Part shown: positions 1-5,426 of the stretch, piece by piece
Position numbering within the stretch: the first letter of the stretch is position 1
How the letters are laid out: every line of letters begins with the position of its first letter
DNA from: Archaeoglobi archaeon
GTDB lineage: Archaea; Halobacteriota; Archaeoglobi; Archaeoglobales; Archaeoglobaceae
Direction of reading: 5' to 3'
NCBI GenBank assembly: GCA_029259455.1
Contig: JAPDIT010000032.1
Location: forward strand, 1-8,132
Length of the DNA: 8,132 nt
Position numbers and translations under genes: made by a program
Notes under the pieces: model-generated
What the model saw: only the letters and a program-made list of their open reading frames with translations
Told to the model about the DNA's origin: nothing
Database searches by the model: none

Positions 1-2
1 CT

Positions 3-164
3 TTCAAGCAAAGGGCTAAGATTTTCTTCTGCTCGATTACTGTGAATTTCAAGAGGAGAGAGAAAAGGTTTGGAAGTCTAAGGTGGAGAAGGGCTTTAGA
101 GTGCTGGAACAGGTTTTGCAGGATGTTTGTGTTCTACTTTAATGTAGTGAGGAGGTGTTATTAG
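3..164 (+). pseudogene. Possible C-terminal remnant of a transposase-like gene
   Basis: This frame is open from the window edge to a TAG stop at 162-164, about 53 residues. The peptide is rich in Arg, Lys and aromatics and ends in a stretch reading roughly R-F-x-S-L-R-W-R-R-A-L-E, then F-V-F-Y-F-N-V-V-R. That resembles the C-terminal helix of some DDE transposases (an aromatic-rich helix ending in a 'YN-x-x-R' type motif), but the match is from memory and weak. A second frame (about 20-142) is also open with a plausible composition, so the coding frame is uncertain. If it is a transposase tail, an insertion sequence once bordered the decayed polyamine genes to the right. No terminal inverted repeat was identified. 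Confidence 0.22.
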
Positions 165-232
165 GACACGCCTGATATAGCAATAGCAATGCCTAAATAT
201 CATAACGAGAATTATTTAGAAGGTGTATGGAG

Positions 233-322
233 ATGTCTGAGGTTGCCGAACAGACTTTGGCGGGATTCAAGCAGGCTTCAAGCAAAAAAGCTATTCCTAT
301 GCAGTTTCATCACTCAGGCTAG
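233..322 (+). CDS. 29-residue ORF with Shine-Dalgarno, unrecognised
   Basis: ATG at 233 is preceded by GGTG at 222-225, a good archaeal Shine-Dalgarno spacing, and the frame ends at TAG 320-322. The peptide begins MSEVAEQTLAGF and ends PMQFHHSG. The stop overlaps the GTG at 322 proposed as the start of the broken arginine decarboxylase. Given the indel density downstream, the peptide may be an N-terminal extension of that gene cut off by another one-base indel near 319-321; otherwise it is a leader peptide or the remnant of another gene. I do not recognise it. Positions 165-232 hold no gene, only AT-rich sequence that could contain a promoter. Confidence 0.3.
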   Translation: MSEVAEQTLAGFKQASSKKAIPMQFHHSG

Positions 323-783
323 TGCCGAGAAAAGTGTTCTTCACAACCGGATTCGGAAAACACAGTGCGCTCGTTAGCTTTGAACTTGCTTGAGAGATGC
401 AGGAATCGAGAAATTCAACCTCGTTCCGGTGAGAAGCATATTTCCACCGGGATGCGAGATTGTAAGCGTCGAAGAGGGGCTTAAAGAGCTTTTTCTCGGA
501 CAGATAGTTTTCTGCGTTATGGCAAGGATGACGAGCAATGAGGAAGGGAAAAGAATTTTCACGAGTGTTGGTGCTGCAATTCCACCAACTGCAGATTTAA
601 ACGGATATCTGACAGAGTATCGGATACAGTAACGGAAATGAAGAAAAGCATGCGGAGGAGGGCGCTGCCTACATGCTGAGGACTGCTTTCGGAATTGAGC
701 CGACAAGAACTTTCAACGCTACAGTGTCAGCCGAGGTCGAGGACTACACAACAGTTGTGGCCGCTGCTGTTTTCGTGATCTGA
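322..783 (+). pseudogene. pdaD: Pyruvoyl-dependent arginine decarboxylase, two frameshifts
   Basis: The family makes agmatine from arginine, the entry to archaeal polyamine synthesis, and self-cleaves at a serine to form a pyruvoyl group. The first segment (from GTG 322) reads VPRKVFFTTGFGKHS and then FELA. A one-base loss near 390-392 moves to the frame reading RDAGIEKFNLVPVRSIFPPG, where the Ser at 435-437 in R-S-I-F-P-P is the expected pyruvoyl precursor. That frame continues through FCVMAR, a glycine/alanine-rich AAIPPTADL stretch and GYLTEY (the region of the catalytic Glu). An extra A at 631-632 then shifts to GNEEKHAEEGAAYMLRTAFG and on to TTVVAAAVFVI with a natural TGA at 781-783. The total, about 153 residues, is normal for the family. 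No substitution nonsense codon is present. The downstream gene starts 1 nt after the stop. Function is confidently recognised; whether the breaks are biological is not. Confidence 0.85.
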
Positions 784-784
784 A

Positions 785-1764
785 ATGGAGCCGACAGAGC
801 CTATCGAGGTTTCCGAAAAGAGCATTTCAGAGCTTCTTCTGGCAATGGGCAAAGACGGGATTTCAGGGAAGGAAGCTTGACGAAGCTTTTGAGATATGGC
901 TTGAAATGCTGAACGAAGAGAGAATAACCATTCTTATGGGACTCTCCGGGGCAATGGTTCCAGCAGGAATGCGGAAGATCATTTCTTGGCTTATAAGAAA
1001 CCGCTACATTGATGTTCTCGTTTCAACCGGAGCTAACCACTTCCACGACATTCATGAAGCAATGGGTTTCAGGCATTACCTTGGCAGCGAGCTGCCGATG
1101 ACTACCACCTCTTCAAAAAGGGAATTGACGGGATTCACGATGTTTTTGCCTGCGAGGAGGAGTTTAACAGAGTCGATTACTCTTGCGGACATAACTTCCG
1201 AACTCGACGGGATTATGTCGTCGAGGCAGTTCATCGAGGAAATTGCAAAAAGGGCTTGATGTGAAGGATAGATACTCGATTGTTATCTCCTACGAGAGTG
1301 GGGTGCCAATATTCTGCCCCGCAATTGCCGACAGTTCAATAGGAATTGTCGCTGCTCTCGCAGAAAGAAGAGGTGTAATTGATACGATAAGAGACGTTGA
1401 GGAGCTTACTGAACTCGTTGCAAATTTCTGAAAAAACCGAAGTGGTTTACATCGGTGGAGGAGTTCCAAAGAACTTCATCCAGCAGACAGAGGTCGTTGC
1501 GGGCTTAAAGGCTACAATGCTAGAGGGCATGAGTATGCGATACAAATAACAACAGACATGCCTCAATTCGGCGGGTTGAGTGGGTGCACTTTCGAGGAGG
1601 GAGTAAGCTGGGGTAAGATAAGCCATAGAGGGAAGAAAGTGCAGTTAACGTTGACGCAACCATCGCTCTGCCTATACTGGCTCACGGCCTGCTGAGCACG
1701 AAGAGGAGAAGCTATCCGGTTCTCGTCTGGGATGGGAAGTTAAAGGTCGATTACGGGGCTATGA
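785..1764 (+). pseudogene. Deoxyhypusine synthase family protein, multiple frameshifts
   Basis: Family members are NAD-dependent aminobutyl (or related) transferases: true DHS modifies a lysine of aIF5A, while relatives make homospermidine or act on small amines. ATG 785 gives MEPTEPIEVSEKSISELLLAMGKDG. With frame corrections the rest follows in order: FQGRKLDEAFEIW, GLSGAMVPAGMRK, DVLVSTGANHFHDIHEAMGF, DDYHLFKKGIDGIHDVF, GVPIFCPAIADSSIGI, VVYIGGGVPKNFIQQTEV, GHEYAIQITTD, GGLSGCTFEEGVSWGKI (catalytic Lys region), DATIALPILAHGLL and YPVLVWDGKLKVDY. Apparent indels: +1 at 860, -1 near 1092-1097, +1 or -2 near 1181-1184, +1 near 1247-1254, +1 at 1425-1427, -1 near 1508-1512, -1 near 1639-1641. 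A further +1 in the GGGG run at 1755-1758 would end the gene at TGA 1762-1764; without it, the frame reads on into the next ORF. All recognisable motifs survive. Pairing with pdaD supports polyamine or hypusine metabolism. Confidence 0.85.
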
Positions 1765-1987
1765 AGTTGGCGCTTGTCAGAGATTCTGAGATTTACGATA
1801 AAAAGCTTCTCGGATTAACGCTTAGGGATCGCAGGTTCTACCGTATGCCGTGGAAAGTCTGTCACAAAATGATTTCAAGCGTCTACTCTGGCCTGAGTAT
1901 GGCTTTGAATTTGATTCTCTTTCAATTTCTACCCCTATCAGCGTGACTTCTAAAGGATACCCTGTTTCTTTCAAAGATGTTATTTAA
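1761..1987 (+). pseudogene. Short unrecognised ORF after the DHS-like gene, frameshifted
   Basis: An ATG at 1761 overlaps the proposed TGA of the preceding gene as ATGA, a typical coupled start. It reads MKLALVRDSEIYDKKLLGL and then TLRDRRFY. A one-base loss near 1841-1843 moves to a frame reading YAVESLSQNDFKRLLWPEY, continuing with a Ser/Thr-rich end and stopping at TAA 1985-1987. The joined product would be about 75 residues. Without the correction the first frame ends at 1946 with a low-complexity hydrophobic tail, so the corrected reading looks more protein-like. It could also be a C-terminal extension of the DHS-like protein, because both are in the same frame unless the GGGG run at 1755-1758 carries an extra base. 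I do not recognise the family. Confidence 0.4.
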
Positions 1988-2002
1988 AACGCCAGTTCAA
2001 AA

Positions 2003-2019
2003 ATAAAAAGATTTAAATC
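2003..2019 (+). promoter_or_regulatory. Archaeal promoter (BRE/TATA) for ftr-thiD
   Basis: An A/G-rich stretch (AAAAAG at 2005-2010) precedes ATTTAAAT at 2011-2018, a good match to the archaeal TATA box with an upstream BRE. Transcription would start near 2038-2044, leaving a very short leader before the ATG at 2050. Confidence 0.6.
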
Positions 2020-2039
2020 GCTATGTTCTGACAAAAAGC

Positions 2040-2046
2040 AGGTGAT
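2040..2046 (+). promoter_or_regulatory. Shine-Dalgarno of ftr
   Basis: AGGTGAT ends 3 nt before ATG 2050 and is complementary to the archaeal 16S rRNA 3' end. It fixes this start and contrasts with the leaderless look of most other first genes here. If transcription starts downstream of the TATA box by the usual distance, the motif lies right at the RNA 5' end. Confidence 0.55.
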
Positions 2047-2049
2047 AGA

Positions 2050-2943
2050 ATGAAAGTGAATGGTGTTGAGGTTGAGGAGACTTTTGCTGAGGCCTTTGAC
2101 ATAAAAATTGCAAGAGTTTTGATAACGGGCTACGACTATTACTGGGCCTGGGTAGCAGCAAACGAGGCCACTGGCTTTGGTACGTCGGTTATCATGTGCC
2201 CCGCTGAAGCAGGAATTGAGATTAGGGCTAAACCGTCCGAAACCCCTGACGGGAGGCCGGGTTACTACATTCAAATCTGCCACATGAGCAAGAAGGGGCT
2301 GGAGGAGCAGCTTCTGGCCAGACTCGGCCAGTGTGTTCTTACCGCACCTACCACAGCAGCCTTTAACGGCCTGCCAGATGCCGAGGAGAGGTTCGACACG
2401 GGATTCAAGCTCAAGTTCTTTGCAGACGGATACGAGAAAGAATTAGAGGTTGGAGGTAGGAAGTGCTGGGCAGTGCCAATGATGGAGGGAGAGTTCATAA
2501 TCGAGAACGACATCGGGTACACCAACGGTATTGCAGGAGGGAACTTCTTCATAATGGCTGAAACCCAGCCATCCGCTCTTGCAGCCGCAAAGGCTGCAGT
2601 AGATGCTATAAGCGACGTTGAGGGTGTGATTACACCATTCCCCGGTGGAATTGTTGCTTCTGGTTCGAAGGTTGGAGCAAACAAGTACAAGTTCCTGAAG
2701 GCCTCAACGAACGAAAAGTTTGCTCCGAGTATCAGGGATAAGGTTGAGGGGACGCAGATTCCAGAAGGCGTGAAGGCGGTATACGAGATAGTCATAAATG
2801 GTCTGAACGTAGATGCAATCAAAGAGGCAACAAAAGTAGGAATCCTTGCTGCAACAAAGATTCCGGGAGTTGTGAAGATTACAGCCGGAAACTACGGTGG
2901 AAAGCTCGGAAAGCACATCATAAACCTGAACGAGCTCTTTTAA
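2050..2943 (+). CDS. ftr: Formylmethanofuran:tetrahydromethanopterin formyltransferase
   Basis: Ftr moves a formyl group between methanofuran and tetrahydromethanopterin in the cytoplasm. In sulfate-reducing Archaeoglobales it runs toward CO2 in the reversed C1 pathway; in methanogens it runs the other way. The 297-residue length is the family norm. Recognisable segments in order: the N-terminus MKVNGVEVEETFAEAFDIK, a region reading TGYDYYWAWVAANEATGFG, CPAEAGIE, DGRPGYY, the ENDIGYTNGIAGGNFFIMAE stretch, the glycine-rich FPGGIVASGSKVGANKYKFL segment linking the lobes, and the C-terminal NYGGKLGKHIINL. No cofactor motif is expected. The gene is undamaged, in contrast to the region just upstream. 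It has its own TATA box and Shine-Dalgarno, and thiD follows after 11 bp. Acidic residues are frequent, as is usual for this salt-stabilised enzyme. Archaeoglobales can carry two ftr paralogs; which one this is cannot be told here. Confidence 0.97.
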   Translation: MKVNGVEVEETFAEAFDIKIARVLITGYDYYWAWVAANEATGFGTSVIMCPAEAGIEIRAKPSETPDGRPGYYIQICHMSKKGLEEQLLARLGQCVLTAPTTAAFNGLPDAEERFDTGFKLKFFADGYEKELEVGGRKCWAVPMMEGEFIIENDIGYTNGIAGGNFFIMAETQPSALAAAKAAVDAISDVEGVITPFPGGIVASGSKVGANKYKFLKASTNEKFAPSIRDKVEGTQIPEGVKAVYEIVINGLNVDAIKEATKVGILAATKIPGVVKITAGNYGGKLGKHIINLNELF

Positions 2944-2954
2944 ATTTTTATTTT
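2944..2954 (+). terminator. T-rich ftr-thiD spacer, possible weak terminator
   Basis: The 11-nt spacer is T5-A-T4 after an A. Archaeal RNA polymerase can terminate on T-tracts alone, so this may attenuate thiD expression relative to ftr. It also means thiD has no Shine-Dalgarno. With no TATA box at the right distance, partial readthrough is the likelier source of thiD transcript. Confidence 0.3.
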
Positions 2955-3704
2955 ATGAAAACTATTCTGACTCTTTCTGGTCTCGACCCTTCTGGTGGTG
3001 CAGGGCTGCATGCTGATATAAAAACTGCTAAGGCAATCGGGTTATATCCTGCTTCAATCGTAACATCACTGACGGTTCAAAACACCTGCGAACTCAAGAC
3101 GGTAGTTCCTGTCGATACCGAGATTCTCAGAAAGCAGATTGAAGCTGTTTTGGAGGACATAAAGATCGACTGCATAAAAATAGGGCTCATCTCTTCTGTC
3201 GAGGTTGCGAAGGTTGTTGCTGAAGAAATTGTGAAGCTCGATGCACCAAAAGTCCTTGACCCGGTGATCTTCGCAGGTTCTGGGGGAAAAATAGGGAGTG
3301 TCGAGGGATACAGAATGCTCCTGAAATTCGTGGATGTTGTAACACCGAATCTGACTGAGGCTAGGAGTCTAATTTCTGCTGAGAGTGTAAAGAACACTTT
3401 TGAAGAAGCTAAAGACATTGCTTTAAAAATAAACGAAAAGTACGGCTGCAACGTGGTGATTACGGGAGGTGAACTGGGAGGAAAAGATGTAGTTTGCGAG
3501 AATGACTCGATCTATGCCGTCACTGCAGAGTTCTCACCAGTAAACATCCATGGAACCGGTTGCGTCTACAGCACAGCCTTGGCATGCTACCTGGGACTGG
3601 GCAACTCGCTGGAAAATGCGGTTAGAAAGGCAAGAATTTTTGTCCTTGAGAGCGTTAAAAAAGCTTTGAGACCTGGAAACTGTTTTCCGGTCGTTAACCC
3701 CTAA
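2955..3704 (+). CDS. thiD: Hydroxymethylpyrimidine/phosphomethylpyrimidine kinase
   Basis: ThiD phosphorylates hydroxymethylpyrimidine and then its monophosphate to give HMP-PP for thiamine synthesis. The 249-residue protein is a ribokinase-fold enzyme. The substrate and glycine-rich region GLDPSGGAG lies at residues 9-17 followed by ADIKT (20-24). Further on come VTSLTVQNT, KIGLISS, VTPNLTEA, VVITGGELGG and the anion-hole/catalytic HGTGC at residues 199-203. The length fits a stand-alone ThiD; there is no ThiN domain as in many archaeal fusions. ATG 2955 fits the family N-terminus, although no Shine-Dalgarno precedes it. The gene is probably transcribed with ftr. Its stop overlaps by 4 bp the stop of the converging GTPase gene. 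No thiamine (TPP) riboswitch is visible upstream. Confidence 0.93.
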   Translation: MKTILTLSGLDPSGGAGLHADIKTAKAIGLYPASIVTSLTVQNTCELKTVVPVDTEILRKQIEAVLEDIKIDCIKIGLISSVEVAKVVAEEIVKLDAPKVLDPVIFAGSGGKIGSVEGYRMLLKFVDVVTPNLTEARSLISAESVKNTFEEAKDIALKINEKYGCNVVITGGELGGKDVVCENDSIYAVTAEFSPVNIHGTGCVYSTALACYLGLGNSLENAVRKARIFVLESVKKALRPGNCFPVVNP

Positions 3705-4465
3705 AACAGAATTCTCTCCAAATCGTCTCCTCCGTAGAAGATTTCCTGAATCGCATCGTAGATATCTTCCATTCCATAGCCAGTCAGAGCAGAAGCAGGA
3801 ATTAGCGGTCTGAATAGGCCAGTGTCCTTCAGCAGGAAAAACAGTTCCAAACTCAGACTTTTCCGCTCCAGATCAAGGCTGTCGTAGAGGGTTTCAGGAT
3901 CCACGCTCCACTCAACAATCTTTTGAAGCTCCCTCTCAGTCAGCAGGTCAGATTTTGAGAGGACGAGTATCTGCGGTATTTCAAGTCTGAAAACGGCTGA
4001 GGATGCCATAAACAGCATCGAAAGAAAGCCGGACGGTGTTTTTGACACCACAGGATCAAAGAGGTAAACCATAACACTTCTTTCAGGGTCGAGGGCATTT
4101 ACGAGTATTCTGCTGCTCTCTCTGAGAGTAAAAAGCTCCAGCTGACCGGGTGTGTCAATCAAAACGTATTCAGATGATGAGAGCCGAATCTCGTCCTTGA
4201 TATCATCAACCAGAGTTGATATTAGGTCTGCTCCAATTATCTGAGCTCCATTTGGCCCCACATTGTACTTCCCCATAATATCCTCGAGAGTGAACCACTC
4301 CCTGACGTCAACGTCTGCCGAATAAGGAAGAAAATCTGCTCCAGGATCAAGATTTACCGTCAAATAATCGAGTTTCTTCTGGTCAAACCAGTCCGCAACT
4401 GCTTTAGTCATGTAGGTCTTTCCAGAACCGGCAGTACCTGTAAAGTAGATAAAAATCTGCTCCAT
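3701..4465 (-). CDS. GPN-loop GTPase (PAB0955/GPN1-3 family)
   Basis: GPN-loop GTPases are homodimeric SIMIBI-class NTPases. Eukaryotic members assist RNA polymerase II assembly and import; the archaeal cellular role is less settled. The 254 residues carry the full set: Walker A GTAGSGKT at 10-17, NLDPG at 38-42, the hallmark G-P-N at 70-72, Walker B/G3 DTPGQLE at 104-110, a G4 variant SKSD at 170-173 (usual form NKxD), and G5 SALTG at 225-229. Ser in place of Asn in G4 occurs in this family. The start is 14 nt after the stop of the 75-aa gene; that spacer has no Shine-Dalgarno and includes a T6 run. It is the last gene of a minus-strand cluster with the HIT and Cys4 genes, and it ends tail-to-tail with thiD. 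Confidence 0.93.
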   Translation of the reverse strand: MEQIFIYFTGTAGSGKTYMTKAVADWFDQKKLDYLTVNLDPGADFLPYSADVDVREWFTLEDIMGKYNVGPNGAQIIGADLISTLVDDIKDEIRLSSSEYVLIDTPGQLELFTLRESSRILVNALDPERSVMVYLFDPVVSKTPSGFLSMLFMASSAVFRLEIPQILVLSKSDLLTERELQKIVEWSVDPETLYDSLDLERKSLSLELFFLLKDTGLFRPLIPASALTGYGMEDIYDAIQEIFYGGDDLERILF

Positions 4466-4479
4466 GAAAAAACTAGGCG

Positions 4480-4707
4480 TCAGGGGTTCAAAACCTCTAC
4501 CCTATACTTCGTTCTCAGTCCCCGAACATACCTCTTAGCATCGGCTATAAAGGGACAGTAGCTCGGACATCTCGCCCCTCTAACCCCCTGAATGCGGCAA
4601 TTTGTAGCGTTCGTGCAGTCAATAACCTCAATGCTGGTACCGTCCACATAAACGGCGACAATGTGCCTCTTGTTTTTCACCTGAAGAACTTTTGAGGTAA
4701 TAATCAT
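4480..4707 (-). CDS. Small four-cysteine protein, unrecognised
   Basis: This 75-residue basic protein has Cys at 31, 37, 47 and 51, spaced C-x5-C-x9-C-x3-C, the last pair in R-C-P-S-Y-C-P-F. Four conserved-looking cysteines in so small a protein suggest a zinc knuckle or an iron-sulfur site; this is inference. The N-terminal part alternates hydrophobic and charged residues like a small beta barrel (VLQVKNKRHIVAVYVDG). There is no signal peptide or membrane segment. The start has no Shine-Dalgarno but has a TATA-like element about 26-38 nt upstream, so it may be leaderless. It sits between the HIT gene and the GPN GTPase, 14 nt from the latter, and a role in nucleic-acid binding or polymerase assembly alongside the GTPase is possible but unproven. 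Confidence 0.75.
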   Translation of the reverse strand: MIITSKVLQVKNKRHIVAVYVDGTSIEVIDCTNATNCRIQGVRGARCPSYCPFIADAKRYVRGLRTKYRVEVLNP

Positions 4708-4731
4708 CTTTTAATCGTGCACTATTTCCGC

Positions 4732-4745
4732 ATAAAAATTTTTCT
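4732..4745 (-). promoter_or_regulatory. Promoter for the Cys4-GPN gene pair
   Basis: On the minus strand this reads GAGAAAAATTTTTATG, a purine-rich BRE-like block followed by a TATA-like TTTTTA. The spacing to ATG 4707 (about 26-38 nt) predicts a leaderless or nearly leaderless mRNA, so these two genes can be made independently of the HIT gene. Confidence 0.45.
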
Positions 4746-4756
4746 CATTCTTACGT

Positions 4757-4764
4757 AAAAAAAA
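4757..4764 (-). terminator. T8 tract after the HIT gene
   Basis: Eight A residues on the plus strand give T8 on the minus strand, starting 1 nt after the HIT stop codon. An oligo-T tract is sufficient for archaeal intrinsic termination, and the tract sits between the HIT stop and the next promoter. Confidence 0.45.
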
Positions 4765-4765
4765 T

Positions 4766-5248
4766 TCAGTGTTTGTGGAACAGAGGATACAGCTTCTCGT
4801 AAGTCTCCTCCAAAGCCTCAGGAATGATTTGAACATCCGCAAGAACCGGCATAAAGGATGTGTCTCCATCCCACCTCGGCACAATGTGGATGTGGAGATG
4901 TGCCGCAATCCCAGCTCCTGCAACTTTTCCGATGTTAACTCCCACATTGAAACCATCCGGATTCATCGCTTCCCTAATGGCTTTAATTGAGAGCTTAACG
5001 AGCTTCATGGACTCGATCATTTCCTCCTCTGTCATATCCTCAATGGATGGAATGTGGCGGTAGGGATTTACCATCACATGACCGGGATTGTAGGGGTTAC
5101 GGTTCATTATGACGTAGCAGGTTTTACCCCTGTAAAGTATTAGATTCTCCTTGTCTTTGTTTTCCTTAGGAGCGGTGCAGAAGACGCACTCTTTTGGTTT
5201 AGGGGCAAGCACGTATCTTATTCTCCAAGGAGCAAAGATTCTTTCCAT
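4766..5248 (-). CDS. HIT family protein, Ap4A phosphorylase-like
   Basis: HIT proteins hydrolyse or phosphorolyse nucleotide phosphoanhydrides or phosphoramidates, often dinucleoside polyphosphates such as Ap4A. The 160-residue protein has the catalytic triad H117-L-H119-I-H121 in AAHLHIHIVPRW, an upstream GAG motif (111-113), and the adenosine-side motif NPYNPGHVMVNPYRHI at 51-66. A Cys pair C21-x2-C24 may bind zinc with H65 and H117, as in related proteins. The WDGD stretch after the triad and the C-terminal region with ALEETYEKL resemble the mycobacterial Ap4A phosphorylase subgroup rather than HINT or FHIT; this is recall, not an alignment. The start is supported by MERIFAPWRIRYV, typical for the group, and a TATA box about 25 nt upstream indicates a leaderless transcript. 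It diverges from the DUF432 operon. Confidence 0.9.
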   Translation of the reverse strand: MERIFAPWRIRYVLAPKPKECVFCTAPKENKDKENLILYRGKTCYVIMNRNPYNPGHVMVNPYRHIPSIEDMTEEEMIESMKLVKLSIKAIREAMNPDGFNVGVNIGKVAGAGIAAHLHIHIVPRWDGDTSFMPVLADVQIIPEALEETYEKLYPLFHKH

Positions 5249-5263
5249 GGATCAGGACTTTTT

Positions 5264-5279
5264 TTTGAGTATAAATATT
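5264..5279 (-). promoter_or_regulatory. Promoter of the HIT gene (leaderless)
   Basis: The minus strand shows AAAATATTTATACTC, with a TATA element centred near 5273, about 25 nt before the ATG whose first base is 5248. No Shine-Dalgarno lies between them, so transcription and translation starts probably coincide. Confidence 0.55.
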
Positions 5280-5310
5280 TTGGTTTGTAGCAGGATTGAT
5301 TCGATGTTTT

Positions 5311-5343
5311 AACCTCCAAATACATTTCTTCTCAATGGAGGTT
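5311..5343. repeat. 8-bp inverted repeat in the divergent promoter region
   Basis: AACCTCCA (5311-5318) and TGGAGGTT (5336-5343) are a perfect inverted repeat with a 17-nt spacer. CCTCCAA recurs at 5378-5384, just before the DUF432 promoter. An 11-nt direct repeat (10/11 match, core TTTGGTTT) lies at 5279-5289 and 5342-5352. The 178-bp gap between divergent genes holds no gene. A two-site operator is possible; chance cannot be excluded for an 8-bp repeat. Confidence 0.4.
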
Positions 5344-5389
5344 TGGTTTCTAACTAAGACCTCGAAAAATGCAGATTCCTCCAATCGAA

Positions 5390-5405
5390 TAAAAAAACTT
5401 TTATC
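5390..5405 (+). promoter_or_regulatory. Promoter of the DUF432-mscS-nuclease operon
   Basis: An A-run at 5391-5397 (BRE-like) leads into CTTTTATC at 5398-5405, a TATA-like element about 25 nt before the GTG start at 5427. No Shine-Dalgarno precedes the GTG, which fits a leaderless mRNA. Confidence 0.5.
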
Positions 5406-5426
5406 CCAAAAAAATAGAAACGGAAT

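Noticed and set aside
3..284. Three copies of TTCAAGCA (3-10, 266-273, 277-284)
   Set aside because: Eight-base matches without regular spacing; the two adjacent copies simply fall in the small ORF. Not a CRISPR or iteron array.
322..1764. Programmed frameshifting as the explanation for the split pdaD and DHS-like genes
   Set aside because: Too many shifts in both directions, without slippery heptamers or shared downstream structures.
2271..2822. Long open frame on the minus strand opposite ftr
   Set aside because: A shadow of the strongly coding ftr frame; the peptide is Ser/Pro/Ala rich with no family features or start signals.
2944..2960. Thiamine (TPP) riboswitch before thiD
   Set aside because: Only 11 nt separate thiD from ftr, and no conserved THI-box sequence is present.
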